Source: Lamellibrachia satsuma (taxonomy: Eukaryota > Annelida > Polychaeta > Sabellida > Siboglinidae). From it: a stretch of 64,000 bases of DNA. Where the stretch lies: contig BSQZ01000028.1 of NCBI GenBank assembly GCA_033239005.1, positions 7,957,911-8,021,910 of the forward strand, given 5' to 3'. Positions 1 through 11,886 of the stretch are shown here, in pieces; the stretch's first letter is position 1, and every line of letters starts with the position of its first letter. The notes beneath the pieces are model-generated. The model was not told the origin of the DNA. It made no database searches and was given only the letters and a program-made list of their open reading frames with translations. Position numbers and translations under genes: made by a program.

Positions 1-730
1 GCCTTTACTTTTAATCTTCATGCTGTCCAACAAATTCTCAAACTATAGTCAAAACATGGAATACAACATGCTGTAGAAATATATATCACTATCTCTGGAC
101 TATTATTATCAATAAAACATCCCTCAGAAATGTTCTATTGGAAAGGATTAATTAAAAATTTTGTTCTATTTAAATTACCAGTTTGTATATGCCCCGTGCT
201 GTACAGACATGAATAATTTCTAATCACATTTCCGGAACAGATTCTCATTTGGTGAATCTATAGATGTTCCCCATACTGTTGTTTAGTATAACATGAAGAA
301 GAACATAATAAGTGTCGAATAGCACTATTATAATTGAATTCCAGCATTTATTTATATTTCTGTAGAGTGTAAAAACAGGGCAACATTGCTGACATGCGTT
401 GCCTGCCACTTAGTGAGTTTTCGGATTTAAACAAAGAAACTTCATAATTGAAATGTTTATGTATTTTATTGGAGTAAAATTTAACAGAGATTGAAGAACA
501 CAAAAAAATGGCCTGTCCCTAGCCAACTGTCAGACAATGTTGGAGAATGGCCCCTAAACAATGAAACCACTGCATTCAGTTGAGTCAACGTCAGCATGTC
601 AAACACTTTGCATTTGGGTAAAAAATTAAAGTCAATGTATTGGTCTAGTTTTTTTTTATAATAAACTTTGATGCTTTGAGACTGTCCAACAAAAATTTTG
701 TTGGGCATTTGTGTTTAGTTTTTATGTTGT
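1..730. other. AT-rich spacer, no gene seen
   Basis: Unique AT-rich DNA. I see no domain, splice-site pair or repeat. The short open frame on the minus strand at 481-708 has no recognisable motif. Confidence 0.6.
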
Positions 731-1020
731 GTTTGATTATATGTTGGAATATCAGTCATGAACAACTTGTGTTTGATTATATGTTGGAATATCAGTCATG
801 AACAACTTGTTTTAATACAATAATAACTTGTGTATAAGATAATATTATTTAGAATACAATAATAACTTGTGTATGAAGATAATATTATTTAGAATACAAT
901 AATAACTTGTGTATAAGATAATATTATTTAGAATACAATAATAACTTGTGTATGAAGATAATATTATTTAGAATACAATAATAAGTTGTGTATGAAGATA
1001 ATATTATTTAGAATACAATA
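731..1020. repeat. Two adjoining minisatellites, 40 bp and 38/40 bp
   Basis: Two exact copies of a 40-bp unit (731-770, 771-810) are followed by about five copies of an AT-rich unit containing AATACAATAATAACTTGTG. Units alternate between 38 and 40 bp according to whether the dinucleotide GA is present after GTAT. Confidence 0.93.
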
Positions 1021-1064
1021 CTCATATGCTATTTTATGTTTTGGGAATAATGCAGTATAAGACT

Positions 1065-1500
1065 AGGGTCATTCCAAATGAAATCAACCAAAATAGGTAC
1101 TGATATTGATCTTAAAATAAAGCTAACACCTATCCATAGATATGCATCACAAAAAATGTTTGTGGAAGTCACTGACCTTAATTTTTGACCTGTATACCCT
1201 GATTAAAAAAACATCATTAGTAAGGTCATTGTATTCACAAGTTAGTTTTTATCCATTTTCCCACAATTTTGCGTTACATCTTAACACATATTATGTATGC
1301 ATAACTTTAGTCCTAATTGTGCTAAAGTGCTGGTGTTAGTCTTAAAATAAAGCGAAGACATTGTCCTACCCAATAATATTTTGTTGCGAAGATCACTGAC
1401 TTTGACCTTGATATACCCAAAATGAGTAAACTCTGATTAAAAAAAATTAATCTTTAGGAAGGTCATTGTATCAACAAGTTTCAAACAAACATATATCATA
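1065..1500 (+). mobile_element. Left end of a DNA transposon with GGGTCATTCC terminus (fragment)
   Basis: GGGTCATTCC at 1066-1075, followed by AAATCAACC, matches the ends of the foldback element at 58504-61215 and of the fragment ending at 56607. Inside, two imperfect copies of a block lie about 237 bp apart. Each starts CTTAAAATAAAGC and continues through a GATCACTGAC-like stretch to AAGGTCATTGTAT (about 1110-1250 and 1340-1485). No partner end was found, so the right border is a guess. Non-autonomous or truncated; superfamily unproven. Confidence 0.45.
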
Positions 1501-2488
1501 TTTATATACATATATCATTTAATTTATCATTGTGCCATATATAAAAAAAATACAAAAAGTTTTTAGACTGCTGGGGAAAATAGATTTTCTTCAATAGGAG
1601 CAGCAGATAGTTGACTTGAATGTTTGCTACTGCTGACGTCCTCAGCTGCACTATCCCTGTAACTGTTGTTGGTGACAGAGAAGAATGACTACTCTACCTG
1701 AGGTGTGAGAGAGTCAGACACAGGTTGACAAGGCAGTACTCACACATGTAACATCTGAACACACCAGTCCAGTTGATCCTCCATCATACCATTCCAGTCC
1801 ATCACACCACTGCAGTCCATGTCAGACCCAAGAGTCACAGGCGACAACCCACAAACTACAGGCTCAGTCTTCTCTGGTTATCCTAGAAGTGAGCAGGGGC
1901 AGCCACAGCTGGACCCATCCACATGTGAAATGACCATATTTCCACACCACTGGCAGCCCACAATCCTCACACCTGCTCTCTCCAACTGCTGGGAAGGAAA
2001 GTATTTCCCTCAAGCAGCCTTGCTGTGAGTTACAGCACCCAAGATGATTTGTGATCCTGACATCCCCCCTCCTCCCAGCCTCTTCCCACCTCTTCCGCCT
2101 CCTACCTTGTCCCAAACACATTCCTGTGAAACTGTTTGTATGGCCCATCTGATATTTCTGTGCAGTATGAAATCAGGTAAAACCACAGGCAGCTACACAC
2201 TGTTAACCCTTTCTTTCCAAACAGCAGTAAATCACAGCAGATGTGCAACATTTCCCCATGCTTTGAAGGAGCAAAGAATTGTTTTTCCAAATTCGCACCA
2301 CTCCTAGATTCACTCCCAGGCGTTCTGTGGGAGAGTCCTACAATATGGGAGTGGGACACACCACATGTGTCCTTTCAGGAGAGAAGTAAACAAAAACATT
2401 ACAGCAACTTTTTTGTAAACACCAATTCCTTGAGATTAACAGTTTTCAGTGTTTTATCTTGAGTAATTGTTCATATTATATGTACACA
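1501..2488. other. Spacer, no gene seen
   Basis: Unique sequence of moderate complexity. Overlapping open frames on both strands at 1819-2462 show no recognisable domain and no convincing splice sites. Confidence 0.5.
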
Positions 2489-2491
2489 CAT

Positions 2492-2574
<83 letters not shown>

Positions 2575-2579
2575 CACAT
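2489..2579. repeat. (ACGC)n passing into (AC)n microsatellite
   Basis: About 18 repeats of the tetranucleotide CACG/ACGC run directly into a short CA dinucleotide tract. Confidence 0.97.
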
Positions 2580-2703
2580 GCTTGCAAAGACTGAAGTGAA
2601 TATGGAAGAAAACTGTTGGACAACTTTTAAAATATATTTTAATAGCTTTGCCAAATGTTTTGGTAAAACATAGTTAGTCATCATGGCTCATGTCTAAGAT
2701 ATC

Positions 2704-2820
2704 AACAACTAAGTGACCAGGTCAGATTATATACTAACAACTAAGTGACCAGGTCATATTATATATTAACAGCTAAGTGACCACGTCAGATTATATATTA
2801 AAAACTAAGTGACCAGGGTA
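2704..2820. repeat. 32-bp minisatellite, first block
   Basis: Four copies of a unit carrying AACTAAGTGACCAGGTCAGA. The same family reappears at 3402-3885 after 580 bp of unique sequence. Confidence 0.9.
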
Positions 2821-3401
2821 CTATTTCATTAACATTCTTATGAGCTCATAAGCACAATTTTAATTATTAAAACTAATTTCTCTTATTAGCTATAATTGGA
2901 ACAGAAAACTCCGTTTCACAAAGATTCAATCATAGAATCTATCATAGAAACGTTCGTAGAAATGCTCATTAGTTATGACAAGGTTACACTGTTCATAAGT
3001 GAAACATATCCATCATAAATAGTCAGATTGACATAACTGCATATTATCTTGATTCCAGTTTTTATACAGAAATCCAGTTTTTTACAATCAAATAAGTCTT
3101 CAAAATGTAAGCGATGAATACATTAAAAATTATGGCTTTTCTTTATACCATGTATTTTACAGCACTGACGTGGACAAATTTTGAGCAAATTTTAAGCTGT
3201 ATCTAACCAAAATATGTACACCTCTAACCTTCATATTGGCATACTCGATGACACAACTTTGGTTGAGGTTGTTGGAGCTCTCATGTGAGCTTTGTTATTG
3301 AAAACTGTCAAAACTTCACTTGTCAAAAAAATTTTACCGGTGTGTCACAGAAATAGTGTCTTCTGTGACACTGCATCTTCTTTTGCAAAATAAAATGTTT
3401 T
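2821..3401. other. Unique segment between two blocks of the same minisatellite
   Basis: A 580-bp AT-rich stretch lies between two blocks of the AACTAAGTGACC repeat. It holds short local inverted and direct repeats (for example the repeated ATCATAGAA near 2930-2950) but no coding motif. It may be an insertion into a once continuous array. I could not identify matching termini. Confidence 0.5.
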
Positions 3402-3885
3402 CAACTAGGTGACCTGATCATATCATACATCAAAAACTAAGTGACCAGGTCCGATTAGACATTAACAACTAAGTGACCTGATCATATCATAAAATATTAT
3501 ATCAACAACTAAGTGACCAGGTCTGATTAGACATTAACAACTAAGTGACCTGGTCATATCATATATCAACAACTAAGTGACCAGGTCTGATTAGACATTA
3601 ACAACTAAGTGACCTGATCATATCATACATCAACAACTAAGTGACCAGATCAGATTAGACATTAACAACTAAGTGACCTGATCATATCATATATGAACGA
3701 CTAAGTGACCAGGTCAGATTATACATGAACAACTAAGTGACTTGATCAGATTATACATGAACAACTGAGTGATCTTATCATATTAGACATTAACAACTAA
3801 GTGACCTGGTCAGATTAGCCATTAACAACTAAGTGACTTGATCATATTAGACATCAACAACTAAATGAAGTGGTCAGATTGTACA
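3402..3885. repeat. 32-bp minisatellite, second block, alternating variants
   Basis: About 15 copies of the AACTAAGTGACC unit. Two variants (GACCAGGTCTGATTAGAC and GACCTGATCATATCATA) alternate, giving a roughly 64-bp dimer. Confidence 0.9.
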
Positions 3886-4900
3886 TGCCATCTGTCATCA
3901 AACTGTTATTTTTAACAACTACACTTCAACCCACGCCACAAGCTGCCAACGAGTGTGATTAGACATTAGACTAATTGGTTAGCACCAATGAAGGACGACT
4001 GTAGCAAAGATTACTGTGCTGTATTTGGTTGGCAGAAGGACATGAAGTCATCAAGTCATTGCACAAAGCTGCTGTCATTTGCTATGCACCTAGTATATTG
4101 GAAGGGAGTTGGAAACGTGACTTTTGAAAGGGACACAAAACTAGAGATCATTCTATATGGGGCCTACACCAGAGGAAGCAAAACCCAACAAATGTGTAAC
4201 CAGAACGAGCAAGACATCATCAGCAGAAGCTTCAAACACAGAGTTGTGAACTGCACTTAGAGGACTGAATGGACACATCTGAAGAAAAACATAAAACTAC
4301 CACCATAGACAAGACAGGCAGCTGTCATCAAACCAACCATCTCCACTGTGTGCAATTAAAAGTATATCACTGACCTAAATGCCTTCTCCAGGGCCTGCCC
4401 AGCTGTAGAACAGTTTAAGTGAGACTTCTAGTTCCAGTTAACTGAATCACCTTCAGACAGGCAGCAATGCCAGAAAGGTGCAAAAACACGACACACGGTC
4501 TGTCTTCTAACAAAACCATTTTCTAGATTGAATTCTAAGAAACAGCTGTTGCCAAATTATTAGAGTTAGTTTTGCTATAAATTAAACGATTCCCTGTACA
4601 ACCTGACAGCAACAAAATATAATATATAATCTGACTTGGCCCTATTATGACTTCATTATGAGTATACTAGACTCGATTCAATTAATCCTGCACATATTAG
4701 AGTGGTTTTCAAAATCTAAATAATTTATTTAAATAATCTCAAAATGACATAATAATGCAAGTAATGTGCAGGTCAAATCACACAAGTCTTGTTTGAATAA
4801 GCCTAATTAACTAATGTGATACTAGTCCAATATAACTGCACAGCTCATGAGAAGTCTTACAAAGTCACTATTAACATTCTTTCATAGTATGCATATTAAG
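3886..4900. other. Spacer, no supported gene
   Basis: Unique sequence. A 90-codon open frame at 3988-4260 (+) begins with a cysteine-containing stretch (YCAVFG) faintly like the start of some invertebrate zinc-finger or THAP-type proteins. The rest does not match, so it is not annotated as a gene. Confidence 0.5.
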
Positions 4901-4901
4901 T

Positions 4902-5766
4902 GAATGAACTGGTGGGTGGATGGATTGACTGGCAGATGGACTGAAGGGTGGATGAACTGATGGGTGGATGGACTGATGGGTGGATGGATTGATGGGCAGA
5001 TGAACTGATGGGTGGATGAACTGAAGGGTGGATGAACTGATGGGAGGATGGACTGAGGTGTGGATGGACTGATTGGTGGATGGACTGATGGGCAGATGAA
5101 CTGATGGGTGGATGAACTGATGGATGGATGGACTTATTATAGTGGATGGAATGATGGGTGGATGGACTGAAGGGTGGATGAACTGAGGTGTGGATGGACT
5201 GATTGGTGGATGGACTGATGGGCAGATGAACTGATGGGTTGATGAACTGATGGATGGATGGACTTATGGGTGGATGGAATGATGGGTGGATGGACTGATG
5301 AGTAGATGGACTGACTGGTTGATGGACTGAAGGGTGGATGAACTGATGGGTGGATGGACTGATGGGTGGGTGGACTGATGGGTGGGTAAAATGATGGATT
5401 GATGGACTGATGGGTGGATGGAATGATGGGTGGATGGACTGATGGGTGGATGAACTGGTGTTTGGATGGTTTGCTGGGTGGACGAACTGATGGGTGGATG
5501 GAATGATGGGTGGACGAACTGATGGGTGGATGGAATGATGGGTTGATGGAATAATGGGTGAGTGAACTGGTGGGTGGATGGACTGGTGGGTGGAAGGACT
5601 GGTGGGTGAATGAGCTGATGGGTGGATGGAATGATGGGTGGATGAACTGAAGGGTAGATGGACTGATGGGAGGACGAACTGATGGGTGGATGGACTGATG
5701 GGTGGATGGACTGGTGGGTGGAAGGACTGATGGGCAGATGAACTGATGGTGGATGGGCTGATGGGT
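4902..5766. repeat. 16-bp minisatellite GGATGGACTGATGGGT
   Basis: More than 50 imperfect copies, G-rich on the plus strand, with variants GATGAACT and GATGGAAT. The minus strand reads open in all three frames as His/Pro/Ser-rich repeats because the unit lacks stops. I treat those frames as artefacts. Confidence 0.95.
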
Positions 5767-6016
5767 AAAGAAGAGAAAGAGCAGGGGCCAAGAAGTAGTT
5801 GTGCCTGTCTTCCATAGCATCTCATGTAACCTACAGCAGCATAAATCAAGGTAGAAACACCTACGCTCTATGAATCAACAAAGTCTCAAGTATGGAATGT
5901 GACGCCCTTGCACTAGACTGCGCCAGCTGGCTGGTTAAACCTTGGCTGATCCCCCAGAGTTACACATATCAGTGTACAGCCATAAATAAGTGGCCAGGTA
6001 AATGTAGACTACTAAG

Positions 6017-7017
6017 CTCACCCTCTGCCCATGTCAATCTCTGTCTGTGTCACCCTATGTCTGTGTCATATTATGTCTGTGTCACCTTCTGTCTGCGGCA
6101 CCCTCTGTATGCATCACCCTCTGTCTGTGTCACCCTCTGTGTATGTAAACCTCTGTCTCTGTCACCCTGTGTCCCTGTGACTATATGTCTCTGTCGCCCT
6201 CTGTCTCTATCATGTTCTGTCTCTGTCACTCTGTCTCCCTGTCTCTGTCACTCTCTGTCTGTGCCACCCTGTCTGTGTCACCCTGGCTCTGTCACCCTCT
6301 GTTGGTGTCACCTTCTCTCTGTGTCACCCTCTGTCTGTGTCACCCGGTCTTTGTCACCCTGTGTCTCTGTCACCCCTGTCTGCATCACCCTCTATGTGCA
6401 TCATCCTTTGTCTATATCACCCCCTGTCTCTGTCACCGTGTCTCTGTCACCCTCTGACTCTGTCTGTGTCACCCTGTCTCTGTCACCCTCTGTCTCTGTC
6501 GTGATCTGTCTCGGTCACTCTGTCTCAGTCACTCTGCCTGTGTCACCCTTCGTTTGTGTCACCTTCTGCCTGTGTCACTCTCTGTCTGTATCACCCTATC
6601 TATGTCACCCTCTGTCGGTGTCACCCTGTGTCTCTGTCACCCTCTATCTCTGTCAAATGGTGTTTCTGTTACCCTATGTTTCTGTCACCTTCTATCTATG
6701 TCACCCTCTATCTCTGTCACCATGTGTCTCTGACACCCTCTATCTATGTCAACCTGTATCTCTGTCACCCTGTGTCTCTGACACCCTCTATCTCTGTTAC
6801 CATGTGTCTCTGACACCCTATATCTATGTCAACCTGTATCTCTGTCACCCTGTGTCTCTGACACCCTCTATCTCTGTCACCCTGATTCTATGAAACCTCT
6901 ATCTCTGTCACACTGTGTCTCTGACACCCTCTATCACTGTCACCCTGTGTCTCTGACACCCTCTATCACTGTCACCGTGTCTCTGACACCCTCTATCACT
7001 GTCACTCTGTCTCTGTG
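6017..7017. repeat. Degenerate CTGTCTCTGTCACCCT minisatellite
   Basis: About 60 imperfect units of 15-18 bp, pyrimidine-rich on the plus strand. Near 6720-6980 the variant TCTCTGACACCCTCTAT dominates, suggesting a locally expanded longer unit. Confidence 0.93.
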
Positions 7018-7182
7018 TGGCTAGCTTGTATCAATGATACAATTGTTGTGTTAGTGCGACTGTGTTAATTTTTAAATGCATTGTAATTTTTTTCATTTTA
7101 AAAGCTCAATATTCTTTCATTGCCCACATACTTTCCTCTTTTTCTCCTCTTGGTCTGTTGTTGTATATTGCCCTGACAAGAC

Positions 7183-8676
7183 TCACACCTCTACACCATA
7201 TCCCTGTCTGAACCCCAGACACTTGTATCCACCCCACACTCCTGTCTGCACCATATACCTCTGTATCCACCACACACTACTGTCTCCACCCCACACACCT
7301 GTCTCCATTCTAGATCCATGTCTCCACCCCAGACCAACGTATCCACACCACCCTGTCTCCACCCACACCCCTGTATCAACCCAAACCCCTGTCTCCACCC
7401 ACACTCCTGTATCAACCCACACTCCTGTCTCCACCCACACTCCTGTCTCCACCCACTCCCCGTCTCCACCCACACTCCTGTCTCCACCAACACCCCTGTC
7501 TCCACCCACACTCCTGTATCAAATCACACTCCTGTCTCCACCCACACTCCTGTCTCCACCAACACCCCTGTCTCCACCCACACTCCTGTATCAACCCACA
7601 CTCCTGTCTCCACCCACACTCCTGTCTCCACCCACACCCCTGTCTCCACCCACACTCCTGTCTCCACCAACACCCCTGTCTCCACCCACACCCGTCTCCA
7701 CCCACACTCCTGTCTCCACCCACACTCCTGTCTCTACCCACACTCCTGTATCAAATCACACTCCTGTCTCCACCCACACTCCTGTCTCCACCAACACCCC
7801 TGTCTCCACCCACACTCCTGTATCAAATCACACTCCTGTCTCCACCCACACTCCTGTCTCCACCCACACCCCTGTCTCCACCCACAACCCTGTCTCCACC
7901 CACACCCCTGTCTCCACCCACACTCCTGTCTCCACCCACACTCCTGTCTCTACCCACACTCCTGTCTCCACCCACACTCCTGTCTCCACCCACACTCCTG
8001 TATCAGCCCAAACTCCTGTCTCCATCCCACACCATGTCTCCACCCTATATTCCCTGTTTTCATCCCACATCCCTGTCTCTACCCACACACCTGTCTCCAC
8101 CCTACATCCCTGTTTCCATACCACACCCCTGTTTCCATCCCACACCCCTGTCTCCACCCCACACCCCTGTATCAACCCACATTACTGTCTCCACTCCACA
8201 TCCCTGTATCAACCCACACTACTGTCTCCACCCCACACCATGTCTCTACCCCAGACCCCTGTCTCCACCCACACTCCTGTCTCCAACTTACATCCTTGTC
8301 TCCACTCCACACCCCTGTCTCCACCCTACATCCCTGTTTCCATCCCACACCTGTCTCCACCCCACACCGCTGTCTCCACCCCACACCCCGTCTCCATACC
8401 ACACCCTGTCTCCACCCAACACCCCTGTCTCCACCCCACACTCCTCTCTCTACACACAATCCTGTCTCCATCCATATTCCTGTCTCCACCCCACACCTCT
8501 GTCTCCACCCACACTTCTAAGTTCTTTCTCCACCCCACACCCGTCTCCACCCCACACCCCTGTCTCCACCCCACACCCCTGTTTCCACCCACACTCCTGT
8601 CTCCACCCCAGACCCTTGTCTCAACCCTACACTCATGTCTGTACCTTAAACCCATCTCCAACCCACACCCCTGTCT
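7183..8676. repeat. 18-bp minisatellite TGTCTCCACCCACACTCC
   Basis: About 80 copies over 1.5 kb. The centre (7400-8010) is most regular and the flanks drift to CACCCCACACCCC variants. Long open frames on both strands reflect a unit length divisible by three, not a gene. Confidence 0.95.
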
Positions 8677-8799
8677 GGTGTAGATGGGGGTTTGATGAGG
8701 GGTAGATGAAGGGGTGTAGTTGGAGGGGTAGATGAGGAGTTGTAGAGATGAGGGATGTAGATGAGGGGATAGATGGGGTGTTGATGAAGGGGGTGTAGA
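8677..8799. repeat. Short G-rich array (GTAGATGAGGGG-like)
   Basis: Imperfect 12-18-bp G-rich units directly abut the C-rich 18-bp array, so base composition switches strand abruptly at 8677. Confidence 0.75.
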
Positions 8800-9437
8800 C
8801 ACTCTCTATTACGCTATAGTCCTAGACTCTCTGCTATTTTATGGTCCTACACTCTCTACTACGTTATAGTCCTACATTCTCTGCTAGGGAACAGTCCAAC
8901 ACTCTCTGCTACACCACAGTCCTACACTCTCTGCACTATAGTTGTAAACTCTCTGCTATGCTGTAGTCCTACACTCTCTGCTATCCACAGTCCTACACTC
9001 TCTGCTACGCTATGGTCCTACACTCTCTGTTACGTCATTGTCCAACACTCTGCTATGCTATAGTCTTACACTCTCTATTATGCTATAGTCCTATGCTCTC
9101 TGCTATGCTATAGTCCTACACTCTATTACGCTATAGTCCAGCATTCTCTGCAACACTATAGTCCTACACTCTGTGTTATGTCATAGTCCTACACTCTCTG
9201 CTACACTATAGTCCTACACTCTCTGCTACGCTATAGTCCTACACTCTCTGCAACACTATAGTCCTACACTCTGTGTTACACTATAGTCCTACACTCTCTG
9301 CTACACTATAGTCCTACACTCTCTGCTACGCTATAGTCCTACACTGTGCTACGTTATAGTCCAACACTCTTTGCTAGGCAACAGTCCAACACTCTTTGCT
9401 AAGCTATTGTCCAACACTCCCTGCTATGCTATAGTCC
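8800..9437. repeat. 25-bp minisatellite
   Basis: About 25 imperfect copies of a unit containing ATAGTCCTACACTCTCTGCT. Confidence 0.93.
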
Positions 9438-9477
9438 AAGTGCTCTGTATTTCCTAACAATGTCTGCTGATGCTTAC

Positions 9478-9713
9478 CTGAAGCTGCCTCCGCGCCGGAC
9501 GGGCCTCAGATGACAGAGACGTTTTGTTTTGGAGTGGGCGTACACAACGCTGTCATCCTGGGATATAGCCTTCCCTTGTCCTGGGAGTGCCGTGACCCTA
9601 CAGGAAGGAGCCTCGTCTGGGATGCCCCTGCAAACATTGAGAACCTTCAACATGTTCCTCAAGACACTGTCATCAAGTGAGCCAGGATGGACAAAGACAG
9701 GGACAATAACCAC
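9478..9713 (-). CDS. Candidate host exon, protein not identified
   Basis: On the minus strand an open stretch ends in CAG followed by GTAAGC (donor at 9477/9478). TTTGCAG just above 9627 is a possible acceptor, giving a 150-bp exon; the open frame itself continues up to 9713. The translation is compositionally protein-like (segments DDSVVYAHSKTKRLC and RPVRRGGSF) and locally GC- and CpG-rich against an AT-rich background, unlike the surrounding satellites. I do not recognise the family. Together with other minus-strand signals it may be one exon of a host gene with repeat-filled introns. A chance open frame is the alternative. Confidence 0.4.
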
Positions 9714-10004
9714 ATTCTACTAAGTTATTGTCTCTGTGTAGTGATTACTAAGGTTTGTATTCAACACAACTAAATTCTACATATGACACCCTGAGAAAGA
9801 GGGCTCAAAACACAAAACATATATGTCTCTAGTGAGAGAAACATCTTCCAAGATGTAACAGGCATTCTGACCTAAATACCTGAATATCAATAGCCACATG
9901 AGTTGATACATGTTTCACAGACTCAGAATTCTTAGAACAATACCACTTGTGTGAGACAAAGGCATTGACAGTCTGTGGGAGTGTATTCATTGTTGTTGCA
10001 TAAC
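9714..10004. other. Spacer, nothing recognised
   Basis: Unique AT-rich sequence between the candidate exon and the 13-bp array. Confidence 0.5.
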
Positions 10005-10216
10005 GTGCTGTCATACAGTGCTGTCATACAGTGATGTCATACAGTGCTGTCATAGAGTGATGTCATACAGTGCTGTCATACAGTGATGTCATACAGTGCT
10101 GTCATAGAGTGATGTCATACAGGGCTGTCATACAGTGATGTCATACAGGGCTGTCGGGCTGTCATACAGTGCTGTCATACAGGGCTGTCATACAGGGCTG
10201 TCATACAGTGCTGTCT
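10005..10216. repeat. 13-bp minisatellite GCTGTCATACAGT
   Basis: About 16 copies. GCTGTC and GATGTC forms alternate, producing a 26-bp dimer through part of the array. Confidence 0.93.
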
Positions 10217-10361
10217 GGCTAGCATGACTGACTGTTACCATAAGCCTGGCTGGAATTCCAACAATTCCATGGGCTCATTACATGAAACAGGCAACTACAG
10301 CTATAAAGAAAAGGCCAACAAAATAAGTCCTACTAGGACAACACAGAAGTAGGAGGCATCA

Positions 10362-11212
10362 GTGGGGTGACAGGGAGGGGACATGGATGTGACAGGGAGG
10401 TGACAGGGAGGGGACATGGATGTGACAGGGAGGTGACAGGGAGGGGACATGGATGTGACAGGGAGGTGACAGGGAGGGGACATGGATGTGACAGGGAGGT
10501 GACAGGGAGGGGACATGGATGTGACAGGGAGGTGACAGGGAGGGGACATGGATGTGACAGGGAGGGGACATGGATGTGACAGGGAGGTGACAGGGAGGGG
10601 ACATGGATGTGACAGGGAGGTGACAGGGAGGGGACATGGATGTGACAGGGAGGTGACAGGGAGGGGACATGGATGTGACAGGGAGGGGACATGGATGTGA
10701 CAGGGAGGTGACAGGGAGGGGACATGGATGTGACAGGGAGGTGACAGGGAGGGGACATGGATGTGACAGGGAGGTGACAGGAAGGGGACATGGATGTGAC
10801 AGGGAGGTGACAGGGAGGAGACATGGATGTGACAGGGAGGTGACATGGAGGTGTCTGGGAAGTGACAGGGAGGGGACATGGAGGTGACCGGAAGGGACAT
10901 GGAGGTGATGGGGAGGGGACATGGATATGACAGGGAGGCATCAGGGAGGGACATGGAAGTGATGGTGAAGGGACATGGAGGTGATGGGGAGGGGACATGG
11001 AGGTGACAGGGTGGGGACATGGGGGTGATATGGAAGTGACAGGGAGGCAACATTGGGACGGAGGTAACATGAAGTGACATGGAGGTGAACATGGATGGGA
11101 CGGAGGTAACATGAAGTGACATGGAGGTGACAAGGAGAGGATATGGAGGCAACATGGGGGTGACATGGAGGCAACATGGAGGTGACATGGAGGTGACAGG
11201 GAGGGGACATAC
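10362..11212. repeat. 33-bp purine-rich minisatellite
   Basis: About 20 regular units combining GTGACAGGGAGGTGACAGGG with GGACATGGAT, becoming irregular after 10840. The plus strand is very G-rich with repeated GGG/GGGG runs, so G-quadruplex or triplex structure is possible. Open frames on both strands follow from the 33-bp period. Confidence 0.95.
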
Positions 11213-11530
11213 CACTGTGTGACAAGCACCAAGACACTAAGTGACAAGTACCAAAGGCACTATTTGACACTTACCCAAGGCACTATGTAACAAACACCTA
11301 ATGCATGGTGAGCACTAAAGGCTATATGTAACAAGCACCAAAGGCACCATGTGACAATTACCCAGGGCACTATGTAACTGTAAACAACAAACAATTGTCA
11401 TTTGTCCCTCCTAGTTATCAAGCATCCTGTTAAGTTGGAAAGGCTCACGCACAAGAACCTGTTTAAGTTTTAACAACATGGCAATTGTGTAGCAGACTAA
11501 TGACAGTACAGAAAGAAATTGAACCACAGA
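11213..11530. other. Degenerate GTAACAAGCACC repeats then spacer
   Basis: 11219-11375 holds five or six decayed units around ACAAGCACCAAAGGCAC. The remainder is unique and without recognisable features. Confidence 0.55.
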
Positions 11531-11850
11531 CCAAACAACCTATCCAAAACAAACTACTGGCAGAACAACCCATCCAAAACAAACTACTGGCAGAACAACC
11601 CATCCAAAACAAACCGCTGACAGAATATCAGATTCTCATCTAAAAAAAACTACCAGCAGAACCCATCCAAACAAACCGCCAGCAGAACAACTTCTCTAAG
11701 ACAAACCACCGGCTGAACAACCCATCTAAAACAAACAACCGGCAGAACAACCCATCTAAAACAAACCACTAACAGAACAACCCATCCAAATTAAACCACT
11801 GGCAAAACAACCCATCCAAAACAAACTACTGGCAGAACAACCGATCCACA
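11531..11850. repeat. 30-bp minisatellite
   Basis: About ten copies of a unit with CAGAACAACCCATCCAAAAC, the middle copies degenerate. Confidence 0.92.
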
Positions 11851-11886
11851 AAGACCAGAGAACTGAGAAGGGAGATTATTTCAACT

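Noticed and set aside
2489..2579. Telomeric or subtelomeric repeat
   Set aside because: It is a plain ACGC/AC microsatellite; no TTAGGG-type array exists in the window.
3988..4260. Possible THAP or zinc-finger start (YCAVFG)
   Set aside because: The second half of the motif (G-C-N-x-R) is missing and the rest does not resemble any family I know.
7076..8683. Long open frames (up to about 550 codons) over the 18-bp array, and similar ones over the other arrays (4896-5849, 5892-6893, 10301-11247, 18182-19877, 43331-43985, 45426-46288)
   Set aside because: They follow the repeat period, occur in several frames and on both strands, show no domain or codon signature, and vanish at the array borders.
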